Assembly: GCF_006475605.1 (NCBI RefSeq)
Contig: NZ_SSBC01000010.1
Span: 1,054,001-1,118,000 of the forward strand
Length of the DNA stretch: 64,000 nt
Direction: 5' to 3'
Origin: Asticcacaulis tiandongensis
GTDB lineage: Bacteria; Pseudomonadota; Alphaproteobacteria; Caulobacterales; Caulobacteraceae
Shown piece by piece: positions 51,029-61,201 of this stretch (positions within the stretch are counted from its first letter, which is position 1; the number at the start of each line of letters is the position of its first letter). A program made the position numbers and the translations under genes. The notes beneath the pieces are model-generated. The model made no database searches and was not told the origin of the DNA. It saw nothing but the letters and a program-made list of their open reading frames with translations.

Positions 51029-51949
51029 TTGTTTATAAAGCGTCTTTTTTCTCTGGCCTGCTTTACTGTCAGCTTGTTGTGGCTGGCCGTTTCGGTTGTG
51101 TGCCTTCTCAATCTGCCTCAGGCCAAGGCCTATCTGATTGATATATTTTCGGCCCCGCTTCTGACCGGCGCGATTATCTGTCTGGGGCTGCTGATACTTC
51201 TGAAGCAACGCCTGTCGGCCCTCATAAACCTTGTGGCGGTGATGGGGCTGGGCTTCAGCCTTTGGGGCCAGATGTTTCCGTATCAGCCAAAGCCTGACCT
51301 GACGGCGCAACCGGTGCGGCTGATCTTTGCCAATTTGTGGATCAAGAACCAGACACCGGAAAAGCTCATTGCCTGGATCGAGAGCGAGAATCCGGATGTC
51401 GTCGCTCTGGTCGAGGTCGGGCCACTGGCGGAAACCAATCTCATTGTGCCCCTTAAAACGCGTTTGCCCTATGTGACGCATCACCACCAGACAACCCTGT
51501 TGTCACGCTTCCCTATAAGCGCAACGGATTCCAAGCATATCGGCTATAGCACTGCCACGGCGACGATTGATGCGCCGTCAGGGCCATTGCATCTGGCGGT
51601 GGTGCATCTGACACGACCATGGCCCTTTACCGCCCCTGACGCGCAACCAGAGCAGGTTAGATTACTTGCGCAGGACTTCAACGCCGGAAGCTCAGAGCGC
51701 ACCGTGCTTGTCGGTGATTTCAATACAACGCCTTCCGCAGCGGCCCTTTCGGCGTTCAGCCAGCAAACCGGCTTCAACCCCGCCGGTTCCCGCAGCGGTA
51801 CATGGCCCGCCGCTCTTCCCGCGCCCTTACGGCTCGGGATCGACAATGTGTTTGCGGCCACAGGCCTGAGCCTTAAGGATCGCCGGACAGGTCCCTATTA
51901 TGGCTCTGACCACAGGCCGGTGCGCGTAGACATCTATCCGGCAGAATAG
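51029..51949 (+). CDS. Membrane-anchored endonuclease/exonuclease/phosphatase family protein
   Basis: A 306-residue protein with three N-terminal helices (about 5-25, 38-57, 63-80) and a C-terminal EEP domain outside the membrane. Catalytic positions are in LIFANLWIKN (Asn), DVVALVEVGP (Glu), VLVGDFNTTP (Asp, Asn) and GSDHRPVRVD (Asp-His). Related membrane EEP proteins are poorly understood and may act on lipids or nucleic acids. The start is TTG, 3 bp after ybjQ; no better start exists before helix 1. Confidence 0.82.
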   Translation: MFIKRLFSLACFTVSLLWLAVSVVCLLNLPQAKAYLIDIFSAPLLTGAIICLGLLILLKQRLSALINLVAVMGLGFSLWGQMFPYQPKPDLTAQPVRLIFANLWIKNQTPEKLIAWIESENPDVVALVEVGPLAETNLIVPLKTRLPYVTHHHQTTLLSRFPISATDSKHIGYSTATATIDAPSGPLHLAVVHLTRPWPFTAPDAQPEQVRLLAQDFNAGSSERTVLVGDFNTTPSAAALSAFSQQTGFNPAGSRSGTWPAALPAPLRLGIDNVFAATGLSLKDRRTGPYYGSDHRPVRVDIYPAE

Positions 51950-51973
51950 CTGGGATCCGGCAGAATAGCTGGC

Positions 51974-52486
51974 CTATTTGCCTTCAGAACGGTTCGGGCG
52001 TGAGGCCTTCTTCTTTTCGGCCGCTTCGGCCTTAGTGGCGCGCGTGGTCTCGATCTTGCGGTTCAGATCGTCAATGGCCGGACTTTCGAGCAAATCATCG
52101 GTCAGCACCGCATCGACAATAGCGTCCTGACTTTCGATGACGTGGCGCGCCTGCGTGCTGGCGGCGTCATTGACCGCTTCTGCCGCCTCCTCAAGCATGT
52201 TCGCCGAAGGCTCAGAGGATTTCAGCCAGCCATATTGCGCCGTCAGGGCATCGGTAAAGGTGCGCGGCAAAGCGCCATAGGCATCATTGTTTCTCGGCTT
52301 GATCGGTGCCAGAGCGCTGCTGAGTGCCCAGCTGCCCAGCCCGAAGCTGGTGGCGGCAAAGAACGGCACCCACAGTGGCGAAAACGCCCCGATCCAGAAA
52401 TGCGTCAGCTTTTCAGACGCTTCCCTAATATCTTCGGACGTTGCCAAAGACAGTTTCAGTGTTTCATTATCCGTAATGGTCACCAT
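51974..52486 (-). CDS. Hypothetical membrane-associated protein
   Basis: A 170-residue protein not assigned to a family. One hydrophobic segment (about 29-55, WIGAFSPLWVPFFAATSFGLGSWALSSAL region) is flanked by amphipathic helices, and the end is rich in Lys, Arg and Ala. ATG 52486 has GAGG 7 bases before it; a GTG two codons upstream is the alternative. Confidence 0.68.
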   Translation of the reverse strand: MVTITDNETLKLSLATSEDIREASEKLTHFWIGAFSPLWVPFFAATSFGLGSWALSSALAPIKPRNNDAYGALPRTFTDALTAQYGWLKSSEPSANMLEEAAEAVNDAASTQARHVIESQDAIVDAVLTDDLLESPAIDDLNRKIETTRATKAEAAEKKKASRPNRSEGK

Positions 52487-52679
52487 GATCACACCTCATC
52501 TTGAACAAAAAATGTTGCAGCGCACACAGGGGTAACACGATTATATCCCCAAGGCTACGCCGCCCACCCCCTACTGCGTCAAAAAGACCTGAATTTCGCG
52601 TGATAGTGAAAGTCCGATTTGGGCTTTCCTTTCGCTTCAAAACCTCTTAGCCATTTAACCGGAATAACAGGAGGCCCGC

Positions 52680-53744
52680 ATGACCTACACCCCCGATACC
52701 GCACGTTACACCAACATGCCCTATCGTCGTTGCGGCCGGTCCGGCCTGAAGCTTCCGGCTATCTCATTGGGTTTGTGGCACAATTTCGGTGATATCGACC
52801 CGCTGGACAATCAGCGAGCGCTGCTCAGGCGGGCCTTTGACCGGGGCATCACCCACTTCGATCTGGCCAATAATTACGGACCGCCTGCCGGTTCGGCAGA
52901 AACCAATTTCGGACGAATTCTGCGTGAGGACCTAAGGGCTTATCGGGATGAACTGATCATCTCCTCTAAGGCCGGCTGGCAGATGTGGGATGGCCCCTAT
53001 GGCGGGTTTACCGGGTCGCGGAAGCATCTGATCGCCAGTTGCGACCAGAGCCTGAAACGCATGGGGCTTGACTATGTCGACATCTTTTATTCGCACCGCC
53101 CTGATCCCTATACGCCGCTTGAGGAGACCATGGGGGCGCTGGTACAGCTCTATCGTCAGGGCAAGGCGCTCTATATCGGCATCTCGAGCTATGGCCCCGA
53201 ACTTACGCGCGCCGCCGCCGAAATCCTCAAGGCCGAAGGCGTGCCGCTGACGATCAATCAGCCTAACTATAGCCTGCTTGATCGCTGGATCGAGCCTGAA
53301 CTGCTGGCCGTGAACGATAAGTATGGCGCAGGCGCGATTGTTTTTTCCCCCCTGTCTCAGGGCTTCTTAAGCGACAAATACCTGCGGGACATCCCCGAAG
53401 ACTCGCGCGCGGCACGGCTTGACTGGGTACGCGCAGGGCTCAGTCCTGAAAAACTCAAGCTCATTCGCCAGTTAAATGACATGGCCGTCGGGCGTGGCCA
53501 GTCACTGGCGCAAATGGCCCTAAGCTGGACATTGCGCGATCCGCGCATCACCTCGACCCTTATTGGGGCCCGTACGGTTGAGCAGCTCGATGACAGTCTG
53601 GGGGCTTTGAAAAACCTCAGTTTTACCGCTGATGAACTGGCGCTGCTTGACCGGCTGACGCGTTCGGCCCTGCCCGATATCTTTAATGAGCCGCCCAAGG
53701 CCACCGGTCAGGATCTGATTGAAAATCCGGTATTTCCGGATTAA
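52680..53744 (+). CDS. Aldo/keto reductase, YghZ-like
   Basis: A 354-residue TIM-barrel NADPH reductase of the YghZ (L-glyceraldehyde 3-phosphate reductase) group. Catalytic Asp and Tyr are in HFDLANNYGPPAGSAE, Lys in IISSKAGWQMWDG and His in DIFYSHRPDP. This group also includes potassium-channel beta subunits. AGGAGGCC precedes the ATG. A role in methylglyoxal or sugar-aldehyde detoxification is likely. Confidence 0.9.
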   Translation: MTYTPDTARYTNMPYRRCGRSGLKLPAISLGLWHNFGDIDPLDNQRALLRRAFDRGITHFDLANNYGPPAGSAETNFGRILREDLRAYRDELIISSKAGWQMWDGPYGGFTGSRKHLIASCDQSLKRMGLDYVDIFYSHRPDPYTPLEETMGALVQLYRQGKALYIGISSYGPELTRAAAEILKAEGVPLTINQPNYSLLDRWIEPELLAVNDKYGAGAIVFSPLSQGFLSDKYLRDIPEDSRAARLDWVRAGLSPEKLKLIRQLNDMAVGRGQSLAQMALSWTLRDPRITSTLIGARTVEQLDDSLGALKNLSFTADELALLDRLTRSALPDIFNEPPKATGQDLIENPVFPD

Positions 53745-53771
53745 TCTGGAAACACTATCGGGGGAACAATC

Positions 53772-54689
53772 ATGACACATTTTAAAACCGTATTGCTGAC
53801 CAGCGCCATGCTTGGTCTGGCTGCCTGCTCGCAACCGGCATCCGAAAGCATCCAGAGCTATGCCGATAGTAAACTCGACCATATCGCCGCTGATGCCTCA
53901 GGCGGCATGGGTCGTGAGGCAGCAGCGGGCGCGGCTGCGGACATCAGCCTGCCGCAGATCGCCTATGATTACAGCTACGGCTTCAGCGCCCCCTCGGCGT
54001 CACTGTCTGACCTTCTGAACCGGCATCAGACCGCATGCGAAAAAGCCGGGCCAAATGCCTGCCTGCTCATCAGTACGTCTGCTTCGCAAAACCCGGATGA
54101 CCGTTACACAAATTACAGTCTGGAGTTACGCGTCAGTCCGGCATGGCTGAAACAGTTTCAGACAGGTCTGGCGGATGACCTGAAAAACACCAAAGGGCGC
54201 ATGGCGTCGCATAGTGTTACCAGTGAAGACCTGAGCCTTAATATTGTCGATACCGAAGCGCGCCTCAAAAACAAGCTGGCCCTGCGCGATCGCCTTCAGG
54301 ATATTATTCGCCAGCGTCCAGGCAAAATATCCGAACTGATCGAAGCGGAAACCCAGCTGGCGCAGGTTCAGGCCGATATTGATGCCGCACAATCGGCACT
54401 GGCGGTCATGAAAAAGCGCGTGGCCACCGTGCATCTCACCCTGTCCTACCACAGCGAGGCCGTTGCGGCCTCTACCTCCAGCTTCAGTCCGATTACCAAC
54501 GCCCTCAACAATGTCGTTGGCCACTTTATGCGGACACTGGGCTTCCTGATTGAACTGTTTGCCGTGCTTTTGCCGCTCATTCTGCTGAGCGTTCCGGCCA
54601 TATGGTATGGCCGAAAGTGGCTAAAGGCGCGTAAGGCTAAGCGCCCTAAGGTGTCTAAGATTCCAGATTCTGGGTCCCCAGATTCTTAA
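53772..54689 (+). CDS. DUF4349 lipoprotein
   Basis: A 305-residue lipoprotein (lipobox LAAC, Cys19). It has an extracytoplasmic DUF4349 domain with a long coiled coil (EDLSLNIVDTEARLKNKLALRDRLQDII, then ISELIEAETQLAQVQADIDAAQSALAVMKKRV) and a C-terminal transmembrane helix (about 258-282) with a basic tail. Function is unknown. It is 27 bp after the reductase gene and may share its message. It overlaps the end of the convergent exoD gene by 4 bp. Confidence 0.83.
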   Translation: MTHFKTVLLTSAMLGLAACSQPASESIQSYADSKLDHIAADASGGMGREAAAGAAADISLPQIAYDYSYGFSAPSASLSDLLNRHQTACEKAGPNACLLISTSASQNPDDRYTNYSLELRVSPAWLKQFQTGLADDLKNTKGRMASHSVTSEDLSLNIVDTEARLKNKLALRDRLQDIIRQRPGKISELIEAETQLAQVQADIDAAQSALAVMKKRVATVHLTLSYHSEAVAASTSSFSPITNALNNVVGHFMRTLGFLIELFAVLLPLILLSVPAIWYGRKWLKARKAKRPKVSKIPDSGSPDS

Positions 54690-55282
54690 GACCCCAATAG
54701 CGAGCTGATGCCCTGACCGGCGACAAAAGCCAGCCAGGCCAGAACGGCGAAATAGACCAGCGTGGCGATGTTGAACAGATATCCCAACAGGACAAACACG
54801 CCGTCACGCTGCACCATGCCAATGGACAAAAGCAGGATCGCTACGCCGGGCAAGGTGTTTGAAAACGGGATAGGGCCCAGCGGTGCCATCAGCAACAGCG
54901 CGGAAAAGATCAGGATGATGCCGTTAAAGCGGGCGACAAACCCGCCATGCGTAAGTCCGCTCAGGCGTGGCTTGACGTAGGGATCAACACGCGACACCAG
55001 CTTCACGCCCTTTTGCAAGGCGGGGATCAGCTTGTCGGTATCCATTTCGCGGTCAAGTATCTTCTTCGGCAACCACGGCAAACGGTTCAGCGTGATGGAT
55101 ACGCTCACCAGCAATATAGCGCCGCCAAAGACAGTCGAAACCCCCGGAATAGACACCGGAATAAGAAACGGCAGACACAGAAGCGCGCACAAAAGCAGCA
55201 ACCCCTGCTCACCAATGGCGGCGATTAGCTCACGCAAGGTCACCGACCGCCCCCGTATACGGTCAATGGTTTCACTCAGCAT
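54686..55282 (-). CDS. exoD: ExoD family membrane protein
   Basis: A protein of about 198 residues with four to five hydrophobic helices and the ExoD pattern: VTLRELIAAIGEQGLLLLCALLCLPFLIPVSIPGVSTVFG, and PLGPIPFSNTLPGVAILLLSIGMVQRDG. ExoD mutants in Rhizobium are affected in exopolysaccharide and alkali tolerance. The frame is open up to 55402, but 55355-55395 holds a hairpin following parC, so Met 55282 is chosen; a start further upstream is possible. Confidence 0.78.
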   Translation of the reverse strand: MLSETIDRIRGRSVTLRELIAAIGEQGLLLLCALLCLPFLIPVSIPGVSTVFGGAILLVSVSITLNRLPWLPKKILDREMDTDKLIPALQKGVKLVSRVDPYVKPRLSGLTHGGFVARFNGIILIFSALLLMAPLGPIPFSNTLPGVAILLLSIGMVQRDGVFVLLGYLFNIATLVYFAVLAWLAFVAGQGISSLLGS

Positions 55283-55410
55283 ATCGCTGACTTTTTTGGA
55301 CGTATCGCCAAAACCGGAGGAGTCAATCACGCGTATAGCCTTCTGATTAAGGAACCTGAGGCCGCTAAATGCCCGCATTTCCTTAAAATTGAAAGCGGGC
55401 ATTTGCTTTT

Positions 55411-57627
55411 TTAAGGCCTGAGCTTGCGCAAGCCCCGCGGCGCCATCCGTCCGACCGAGGCGCGCTTGCCTTCATATTCGGAATAATCCTTGAATTCGCG
55501 CGCCTTGCCCGAGCCATCGTACCAGTAAACCGGCTCAGCCGAATTAAAGACAGCGATGTCCTTTACGCCGCCGTCCTTATAGCCCTGAAGCTTGACGCCC
55601 TTACCCCGGCCCATTTCCGGCAGTTCCGATACCGGATAGATCAAAAGCTTGTTATTTTCCCCAAGGATCATCACCTTGTCGCCGATAATCGGCAAGGCCG
55701 CAAAAGCTTCGGTTTCTGTGCCGACATTCAGCGTCTGCTTACCAGCCTTTTTGTTGCCGACCGCATCTTCTTCGTTCATCACGAAGCCATAGCCGTTCTT
55801 CGACACCATCAGACGTTTGGCTTCAGGGGTATACATAAATACCGAAACGATGGTGGCGGATTCTTCCATCTCAAGCATCAGCCTGAGCGGCTCGCCATGC
55901 CCGCGTGCCGACGGCAGCTTGTCACAGGACACCGTAAAGAAACGCCCATCAGAGGTGAGGATCAACAGCTTGTCAGTATTAAAGCCCGGCACAAGGAAGC
56001 CAAGCTCATCGCCTTCCTTGAACTTGAGTTCTGACGGATCATCGACCTTACCCTTGGTCGCACGTATCCAGCCGCGTTCCGACAGGATAACCGTCAGGGC
56101 TTCCTTGGGCAGGTAGGATTCTATCGCCGCCACTTCGATGCCCTGCGGGGCCTCGGCAAAGCGCGTGCGTCGCGCCGACAGAAGCTGCTTACGCACATCA
56201 GTCAGTTGCTCATCAATGCGCTTCCATTGCTTTTTCTCTGACCCCAAAAGCGCCAGCAGACCGTCGCGTTCTTTCGCCAGTTTGTCGTGCTCGCCCTGAA
56301 TGGCCATTTCCTCAAGCCGCGCCAACTGACGCAGGCGGGTATCGAGGATGTAGTCAACTTGCGGTTCCGTCAGGTTGAAACGCGCCATAAGGGTCTGACG
56401 CGGCGTTTCGTCCTCACGGATGATGCGGATCACCTCATCGAGATTGAGGAAGGCGATCATCAGGCCTTCGAGGACGTGCAAGCGCTTTTCGATGCGTTCA
56501 AGCCGCCATTGCGACTGACGGATCAGCACTTCACGGCGGTGGTCAAGGAAGTGGTTGAGGATGGTCTTAAGGCCCATCACCTTCGGCGTGCCGGTCTTGT
56601 CCAGCACGTTCATGTTGAAGGCAAAGCGTGTTTCCAGATCGGAAATACGGAACAGGCTCTCCATCAGCACTTCGGGTTCGATATTTTTCGTTTTTGGCTC
56701 AAGGATCAGCCGCACATCCTCAGCCGATTCATCGCGCACATCCCCCAGAAGCGGCGCTTTCTTGGCCTCGATCAGGTCAGCCAGTTGTTCAATGAGGCGT
56801 GACTTCTGAACCTGATACGGAATTTCCGTGACGACGATGCGCCACTGACCACGTCCGGCGTCTTCGATTTCATACTGGGCGCGCACCCGCACCGAACCGC
56901 GACCGGTTTCATAGGCTTCATGGATGGCTTCACGGCGGTCGATACAGACCCCGCCCGTCGGGAAATCCGGTCCCGGAATAACCGCCATCAGACCCGCCGT
57001 ATCGGTATTCGGCTCAGCGATCAGAAGCTTACAGGCGTCAATCAGTTCCGCGACATTATGCGGTGGAATGGAGGTCGCCATACCGACCGCAATCCCCGTC
57101 GCGCCATTGGCCAGCAGGTTCGGAAACGCCGCCGGCAAAACCACCGGTTCTTCATCCTGACCGTCATAGGTGGCGCGGAAATCAACGGCGTTTTCGTCAA
57201 TTCCTTCAAGCAGCAGCATGGCCGCTGCCGTCATCTTGCATTCGGTATAGCGCATGGCCGCCGCGCTATCGCCGTCGATATTACCAAAGTTTCCCTGCCC
57301 ATCGACCATGGGGTAACGCTGGGCGAACCACTGCGCCATCCGCACCAGCGCGTCATAGATCGACTGATCGCCGTGCGGGTGGAAGTTACCCATGACCTCA
57401 CCGACGACCTTGGCACACTTACGCGCCGCTGCCTGCGGATTGAGGCGCATATTATGCATGGCATAGAGCACCCGCCGGTGAACGGGCTTAAGGCCATCGC
57501 GCACGTCGGGTAAAGCCCGGTGCATGATGGTCGACAGGGCATAGGCCAGATAGCGCCGTGACAGGGCCTCATTCATAGGCTCGCTGAGAATACGGCCGCC
57601 TTCTTCGGGAATCACAATATCGTTCAT
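55411..57627 (-). CDS. parC: DNA topoisomerase IV subunit A
   Basis: A 738-residue type IIA topoisomerase subunit that unlinks daughter chromosomes with ParE. The catalytic pair Arg126-Tyr127 is in AAAMRYTECKMT. The quinolone region GNFHPHGDQSIYDALVRMAQ has Asp87 in the usual Ser position and Tyr91 at the acidic position of gyrase numbering only approximately, so no resistance call is made. The C-terminal beta-pinwheel is short (about 500-738) and lacks a GyrA box, which separates it from gyrase. Confidence 0.94.
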   Translation of the reverse strand: MNDIVIPEEGGRILSEPMNEALSRRYLAYALSTIMHRALPDVRDGLKPVHRRVLYAMHNMRLNPQAAARKCAKVVGEVMGNFHPHGDQSIYDALVRMAQWFAQRYPMVDGQGNFGNIDGDSAAAMRYTECKMTAAAMLLLEGIDENAVDFRATYDGQDEEPVVLPAAFPNLLANGATGIAVGMATSIPPHNVAELIDACKLLIAEPNTDTAGLMAVIPGPDFPTGGVCIDRREAIHEAYETGRGSVRVRAQYEIEDAGRGQWRIVVTEIPYQVQKSRLIEQLADLIEAKKAPLLGDVRDESAEDVRLILEPKTKNIEPEVLMESLFRISDLETRFAFNMNVLDKTGTPKVMGLKTILNHFLDHRREVLIRQSQWRLERIEKRLHVLEGLMIAFLNLDEVIRIIREDETPRQTLMARFNLTEPQVDYILDTRLRQLARLEEMAIQGEHDKLAKERDGLLALLGSEKKQWKRIDEQLTDVRKQLLSARRTRFAEAPQGIEVAAIESYLPKEALTVILSERGWIRATKGKVDDPSELKFKEGDELGFLVPGFNTDKLLILTSDGRFFTVSCDKLPSARGHGEPLRLMLEMEESATIVSVFMYTPEAKRLMVSKNGYGFVMNEEDAVGNKKAGKQTLNVGTETEAFAALPIIGDKVMILGENNKLLIYPVSELPEMGRGKGVKLQGYKDGGVKDIAVFNSAEPVYWYDGSGKAREFKDYSEYEGKRASVGRMAPRGLRKLRP

Positions 57628-57675
57628 GCCTCAGGTTTACGGCGTGGCCGCGCCTAAGACAAGCGCTTTGGCGGC

Positions 57676-58146
57676 TTAACCACGCCCGCGATAGGTGGCT
57701 ACGCCAAAGTCCGGCACCAGTGTGCCCTTCGGCGGCTCACCGGTCTGCCAGAAGACATCGATCGGGATGCCGCCACGCGGATACCAGAAGCCGCCGATGC
57801 GCAACCAGCGTGGCTCAAGGAGGTCACGTAAACGCTTGGCGATATAGATGGTGCAGTCCTCATGGAAGGCCCCATGATTACGGAAAGACGTCAGAAACAG
57901 CTTGAGCGACTTCGATTCCACCAGATACTGATCCGGCACATAGTCGATAACTATGTGCGCGAAATCCGGCTGTCCGGTGACCGGACAGAGCGAGGTGAAC
58001 TCAGGGGCCGTGAACCGCGCCACATAGTCAATGTCTGCGTGCGGATTAGGCACACGCTCAAGCACCGCCGTCTCAGGCGTATCGGCGGCAACGGTCTGCC
58101 CGCCAAGCTGGGTCAGGTTATCGGTGTAATGGGACATGGCACTCAT
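57676..58146 (-). CDS. queF: NADPH-dependent 7-cyano-7-deazaguanine reductase
   Basis: QueF reduces preQ0 to preQ1 in queuosine synthesis. The 156 residues are the short unimodular form. The nucleophile Cys is in [16 protein letters not shown], and the substrate Glu and family motif are in [26 protein letters not shown] second Met at 58137 is a possible start. It lies 48 bp upstream of parC on the same strand. Confidence 0.94.
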   Translation of the reverse strand: MSAMSHYTDNLTQLGGQTVAADTPETAVLERVPNPHADIDYVARFTAPEFTSLCPVTGQPDFAHIVIDYVPDQYLVESKSLKLFLTSFRNHGAFHEDCTIYIAKRLRDLLEPRWLRIGGFWYPRGGIPIDVFWQTGEPPKGTLVPDFGVATYRGRG

Positions 58147-58202
58147 CTCGTCTGGCTTTTGTCGTCATATACACCGCTTTTGATCCTGATCCACCTCTGT
58201 TG

Positions 58203-59825
58203 CTACAGGGCGCGATAAACAAAGTTGCGGAAACGCGCTTCGCCCTTGCCTGACGCATAGAAACCGGGCTTGAGCATCAGAAAGCCACCGCGCACATTGT
58301 GATGGTAACCTGACACTTCCATGCCGCGATCAAAGCGTTTCCAGTTCTGGCCATCGCTTGATGTATGGAAGCTGATGATGTGGCGGTCATTGCGCACGCG
58401 CATGAACATGCGCCGCCCATGCGGATTGGCCGGCCTGCCGCGTTCTATGCCATATTGGTGGGTGATAAAGGTGTTGGCATCAAACCCAAGCCCGCAATAG
58501 AGCTGCTGATCATAGAACAGTAACAATCCGGCACGCGCGCCTTCGTCGATTTCGACCTCCATCTCAAACTCATAGGCCTGATCGCCGACCACACAGACCA
58601 GAGGCGAAGATGTACTCGGGGCCTCACCGGTCGCCTTCAGATGCAGGACGCCGTCTTTAGGTTGCAGGCGCTTGCCTTCGTCGGGGGCGGGATTAAAGAA
58701 GTTCCACTGGATGCCGTATTTATCCTCACGGAAATCATCCGACAGGGCATAGCCATGCGCCAGCTTGCCACCATGCGGTTTGCCGCCCGCAGGCTTTGGG
58801 ATCGGTTTCGACAGGTCGCCGCCGTCAAATTCCGGCCAGCCGTTTTCCCACCTTACCGGTGCCAGCAAAGCCTGACGCCCCAGTGTCCAGAAGCCGTTTT
58901 CATAGCCGTGATAAACCGTCCACCAGTCCCCTTTCGGGCCTTCGACCAGCGTGGCGTGGCCGCGCGACCACCACTTTTCGCTTAAAGACTCGGTGCGCAC
59001 CACCGGATTACGCGGATGGTTTTCCCACGGGCCATTGATGGATTTTGACCGCGCGACAATGACCATGTGTCCCGTTGGCGGCCCCGCCGTCCCGCCAACC
59101 GCCGTAATGACGTAAAAATAATCGCCATGGCGGGTGATCTTCGGCCCTTCCTGAGAATAGCTTTCGACATCCCAGTCCTCCGGATAGCGCCAGCCGTCGT
59201 AGACATGTTCGATTTCTCCAACCGTCTTAAGACCGTCGTCCGAAAGCCGGATGCGGTCCCCTGCTGACAGGAACAGCCAGCGTGAGCCATCCTCTCCGAC
59301 CGCATGGCCGGGATCGATATGATCGGGCAGATCAAGGTCGATCGGTTCGGACCAGGGCCCCGTGATATTATCGGCCCAGATGACCCACGAAGTGGTGCGG
59401 CTGTCGGGGGCCGATGTTTTCTTGGTCGGGATATAGAGATAAAACCGCTCTTTGTGCTTGATCAGTTCCGGCGCCCAGACCGAGCCGATGTTTTTCGTCA
59501 GAGCCGCCGTCAGCGGGTGCCAGTTAATCAGGTCTTTTGAGTGCCAGATAATCAGCCCCGGATAGGCCTCAAAAGTCGAGAAGGTCATGTAATAGTCGTC
59601 ACCATCCTTAAGGATGGTCGGATCGGGGTGATCGCCCGCCAGTATCGGATTAAGGAAGGTGCCGTCCCCAAGGTCGCCCTTGCGCTGACCTTCGATGCCT
59701 TTGGCCCAGTCAATAGCGGGCGGGCTTTCGCAGGCGGCTTCGGCCCGTGCGGCCACAGGCACCGAGGTCATAAAAGCCCCGAGGCCTGCCCATTTCAACG
59801 CATTGCGGCGGCTGGTTTCAGTCAT
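58203..59825 (-). CDS. Tat-exported glycoside hydrolase family 43
   Basis: A 540-residue enzyme. The N-terminus TETSRRNALKWAGLGAF is a twin-arginine signal cut near residue 30. The GH43 propeller (about 45-340) has the base Asp in LAGDHPDPTILKDGDDYYM, the Asp in HIDPGHAVGEDGS and the acid Glu in SYSQEGPKITRHGDYFY. A C-terminal beta-sandwich (about 355-540) matches the beta-xylosidase concanavalin-like domain. A xylosidase or arabinofuranosidase role is likely. ATG 59825 has GGGAACGG upstream. Confidence 0.88.
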   Translation of the reverse strand: MTETSRRNALKWAGLGAFMTSVPVAARAEAACESPPAIDWAKGIEGQRKGDLGDGTFLNPILAGDHPDPTILKDGDDYYMTFSTFEAYPGLIIWHSKDLINWHPLTAALTKNIGSVWAPELIKHKERFYLYIPTKKTSAPDSRTTSWVIWADNITGPWSEPIDLDLPDHIDPGHAVGEDGSRWLFLSAGDRIRLSDDGLKTVGEIEHVYDGWRYPEDWDVESYSQEGPKITRHGDYFYVITAVGGTAGPPTGHMVIVARSKSINGPWENHPRNPVVRTESLSEKWWSRGHATLVEGPKGDWWTVYHGYENGFWTLGRQALLAPVRWENGWPEFDGGDLSKPIPKPAGGKPHGGKLAHGYALSDDFREDKYGIQWNFFNPAPDEGKRLQPKDGVLHLKATGEAPSTSSPLVCVVGDQAYEFEMEVEIDEGARAGLLLFYDQQLYCGLGFDANTFITHQYGIERGRPANPHGRRMFMRVRNDRHIISFHTSSDGQNWKRFDRGMEVSGYHHNVRGGFLMLKPGFYASGKGEARFRNFVYRAL

Positions 59826-59904
59826 ATCCGTTCCCTGTTTCATTTTCACACAGGAAACATAACTTGTATGACGAATTTTGCAATCCCTCAGAACCGTGTG
59901 GAGT

Positions 59905-60055
59905 CAATTCTTCTCCCTCCTGCTTGCGGGAGGGTGGCGCTTTGCGTGAGCAAAGTGACGGGAGGGTTTTCTGGCTGCAACCCAAAAAAGATACCCCTCC
60001 GTCTCGTCGCTTTGCGACGATCCACCTCCCCATGCTGACGCATAGGGAGGAGATA
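59905..60055. repeat. Dispersed GC-rich palindromic repeats
   Basis: Between the GH43 gene and prfA lie several linked palindromes: CCCTCCTGC/GCGGGAGGG (near 59917-59935), CTTTGCGTGAGCAAAG, CGTCGCTTTGCGACG (near 60006-60020) and CCTCCCCATG...CATAGGGAGG. Their words (CCCTCC, CGTC, ACCTCCCC, GGGAGG) recur at 41775-41825. They resemble REP-like families of caulobacters. Confidence 0.6.
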
Positions 60056-60100
60056 ACCGCTGCCCTGCCGTAAGTTGCTCGGACTATCCCACTTCTTCGC

Positions 60101-61177
60101 CTAGCCCATTTCTTCGGCGAGCATGGCCAGACGTGCGGCCTGATCATCGGCGATCAGGGCATTGATCATCTGGTTCATATCGCCTTCCATAAACAGCGAC
60201 AGATTATAGAGCGTCAGGTTGATACGGTGATCGGACACGCGCCCCTGAGGGTAGTTATAGGTGCGGATACGTTCACTTCGGTCACCGGAGCCGACCTGCG
60301 ACTTACGGGCATCGGAGCGCGCATCATCCAGCGCCTGACGCTGCTGGTCATACAGCCGCGCCTTAAGGTTACGCATGGCAATGGCGCGGTTCTGGTGCTG
60401 GGACTTTTCTGAAGAGGTCACGACAATACCGGTCGGCATGTGGGTAATACGCACCGCCGAGTCGGTTTTGTTGACGTGCTGACCACCGGCTCCCGATGAG
60501 CGATAGGTATCGATGCGGATATCCTGATCGCGGATTTCGATTTCGACATCTTCAGCTTCGGGCAGCACGGCCACGGTCGCCGCCGAGGTATGGATGCGAC
60601 CACCGGCTTCGGTTGCGGGCACCCGCTGCACGCGATGCACGCCCGATTCAAACTTGAGACGCCCGAACACGCCTTCGCCGGTCACCGAGGCGATGATTTC
60701 CTTGTAGCCACCGGCATCACCCTCGGAAATGCTGTCGACTTCCACGCGCCAGCCCTGACCGGCGGCATAGCGGCTATACATGCGAAACAGGTCGCCGGCG
60801 AAAATAGCGGCCTCGTCACCGCCCGTACCGGCGCGGATTTCGAGAATGGCCGAGGCGTTTTCGTCCTTGTCCTTAGGCGCGAGCAGCAGCGCCACACCAT
60901 GTTCAAGTTCCGGCAGGCTTTCTTTCAGCGCCTGCAATTCTTCAGCGGCCAGAGGCGACAGTTCCGGATCATTAAGCGCCATCAGTTCCTCAAGCTCAGG
61001 CCCCTGTGAGCGCGCCTTAAGCAAATGGGTCACCGCATCCACCACCGGCTTCAGTTCGGCATGTTCTTTGGACAGGCGCACAATCTCCGCGCCTTCGGTC
61101 GCGCTTTCCATGCGCGCCTCAATCATGCGGAAACGGTCAACGACCTGATCGAGCTTGGCCTGTGGCAGATGTATCAA
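60101..61177 (-). CDS. prfA: Peptide chain release factor 1
   Basis: A 358-residue class I release factor that reads UAA/UAG. The GGQ motif is in [17 protein letters not shown] (near residue 232), and the stop-codon recognition PAT-type tripeptide is in the segment [15 protein letters not shown] (PAT, RF1-specific). prmC, the usual next gene, is not downstream in the window. Confidence 0.96.
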   Translation of the reverse strand: MIHLPQAKLDQVVDRFRMIEARMESATEGAEIVRLSKEHAELKPVVDAVTHLLKARSQGPELEELMALNDPELSPLAAEELQALKESLPELEHGVALLLAPKDKDENASAILEIRAGTGGDEAAIFAGDLFRMYSRYAAGQGWRVEVDSISEGDAGGYKEIIASVTGEGVFGRLKFESGVHRVQRVPATEAGGRIHTSAATVAVLPEAEDVEIEIRDQDIRIDTYRSSGAGGQHVNKTDSAVRITHMPTGIVVTSSEKSQHQNRAIAMRNLKARLYDQQRQALDDARSDARKSQVGSGDRSERIRTYNYPQGRVSDHRINLTLYNLSLFMEGDMNQMINALIADDQAARLAMLAEEMG

Positions 61178-61201
61178 CCGTGCAAATCCTGAGAAATCAA
61201 A

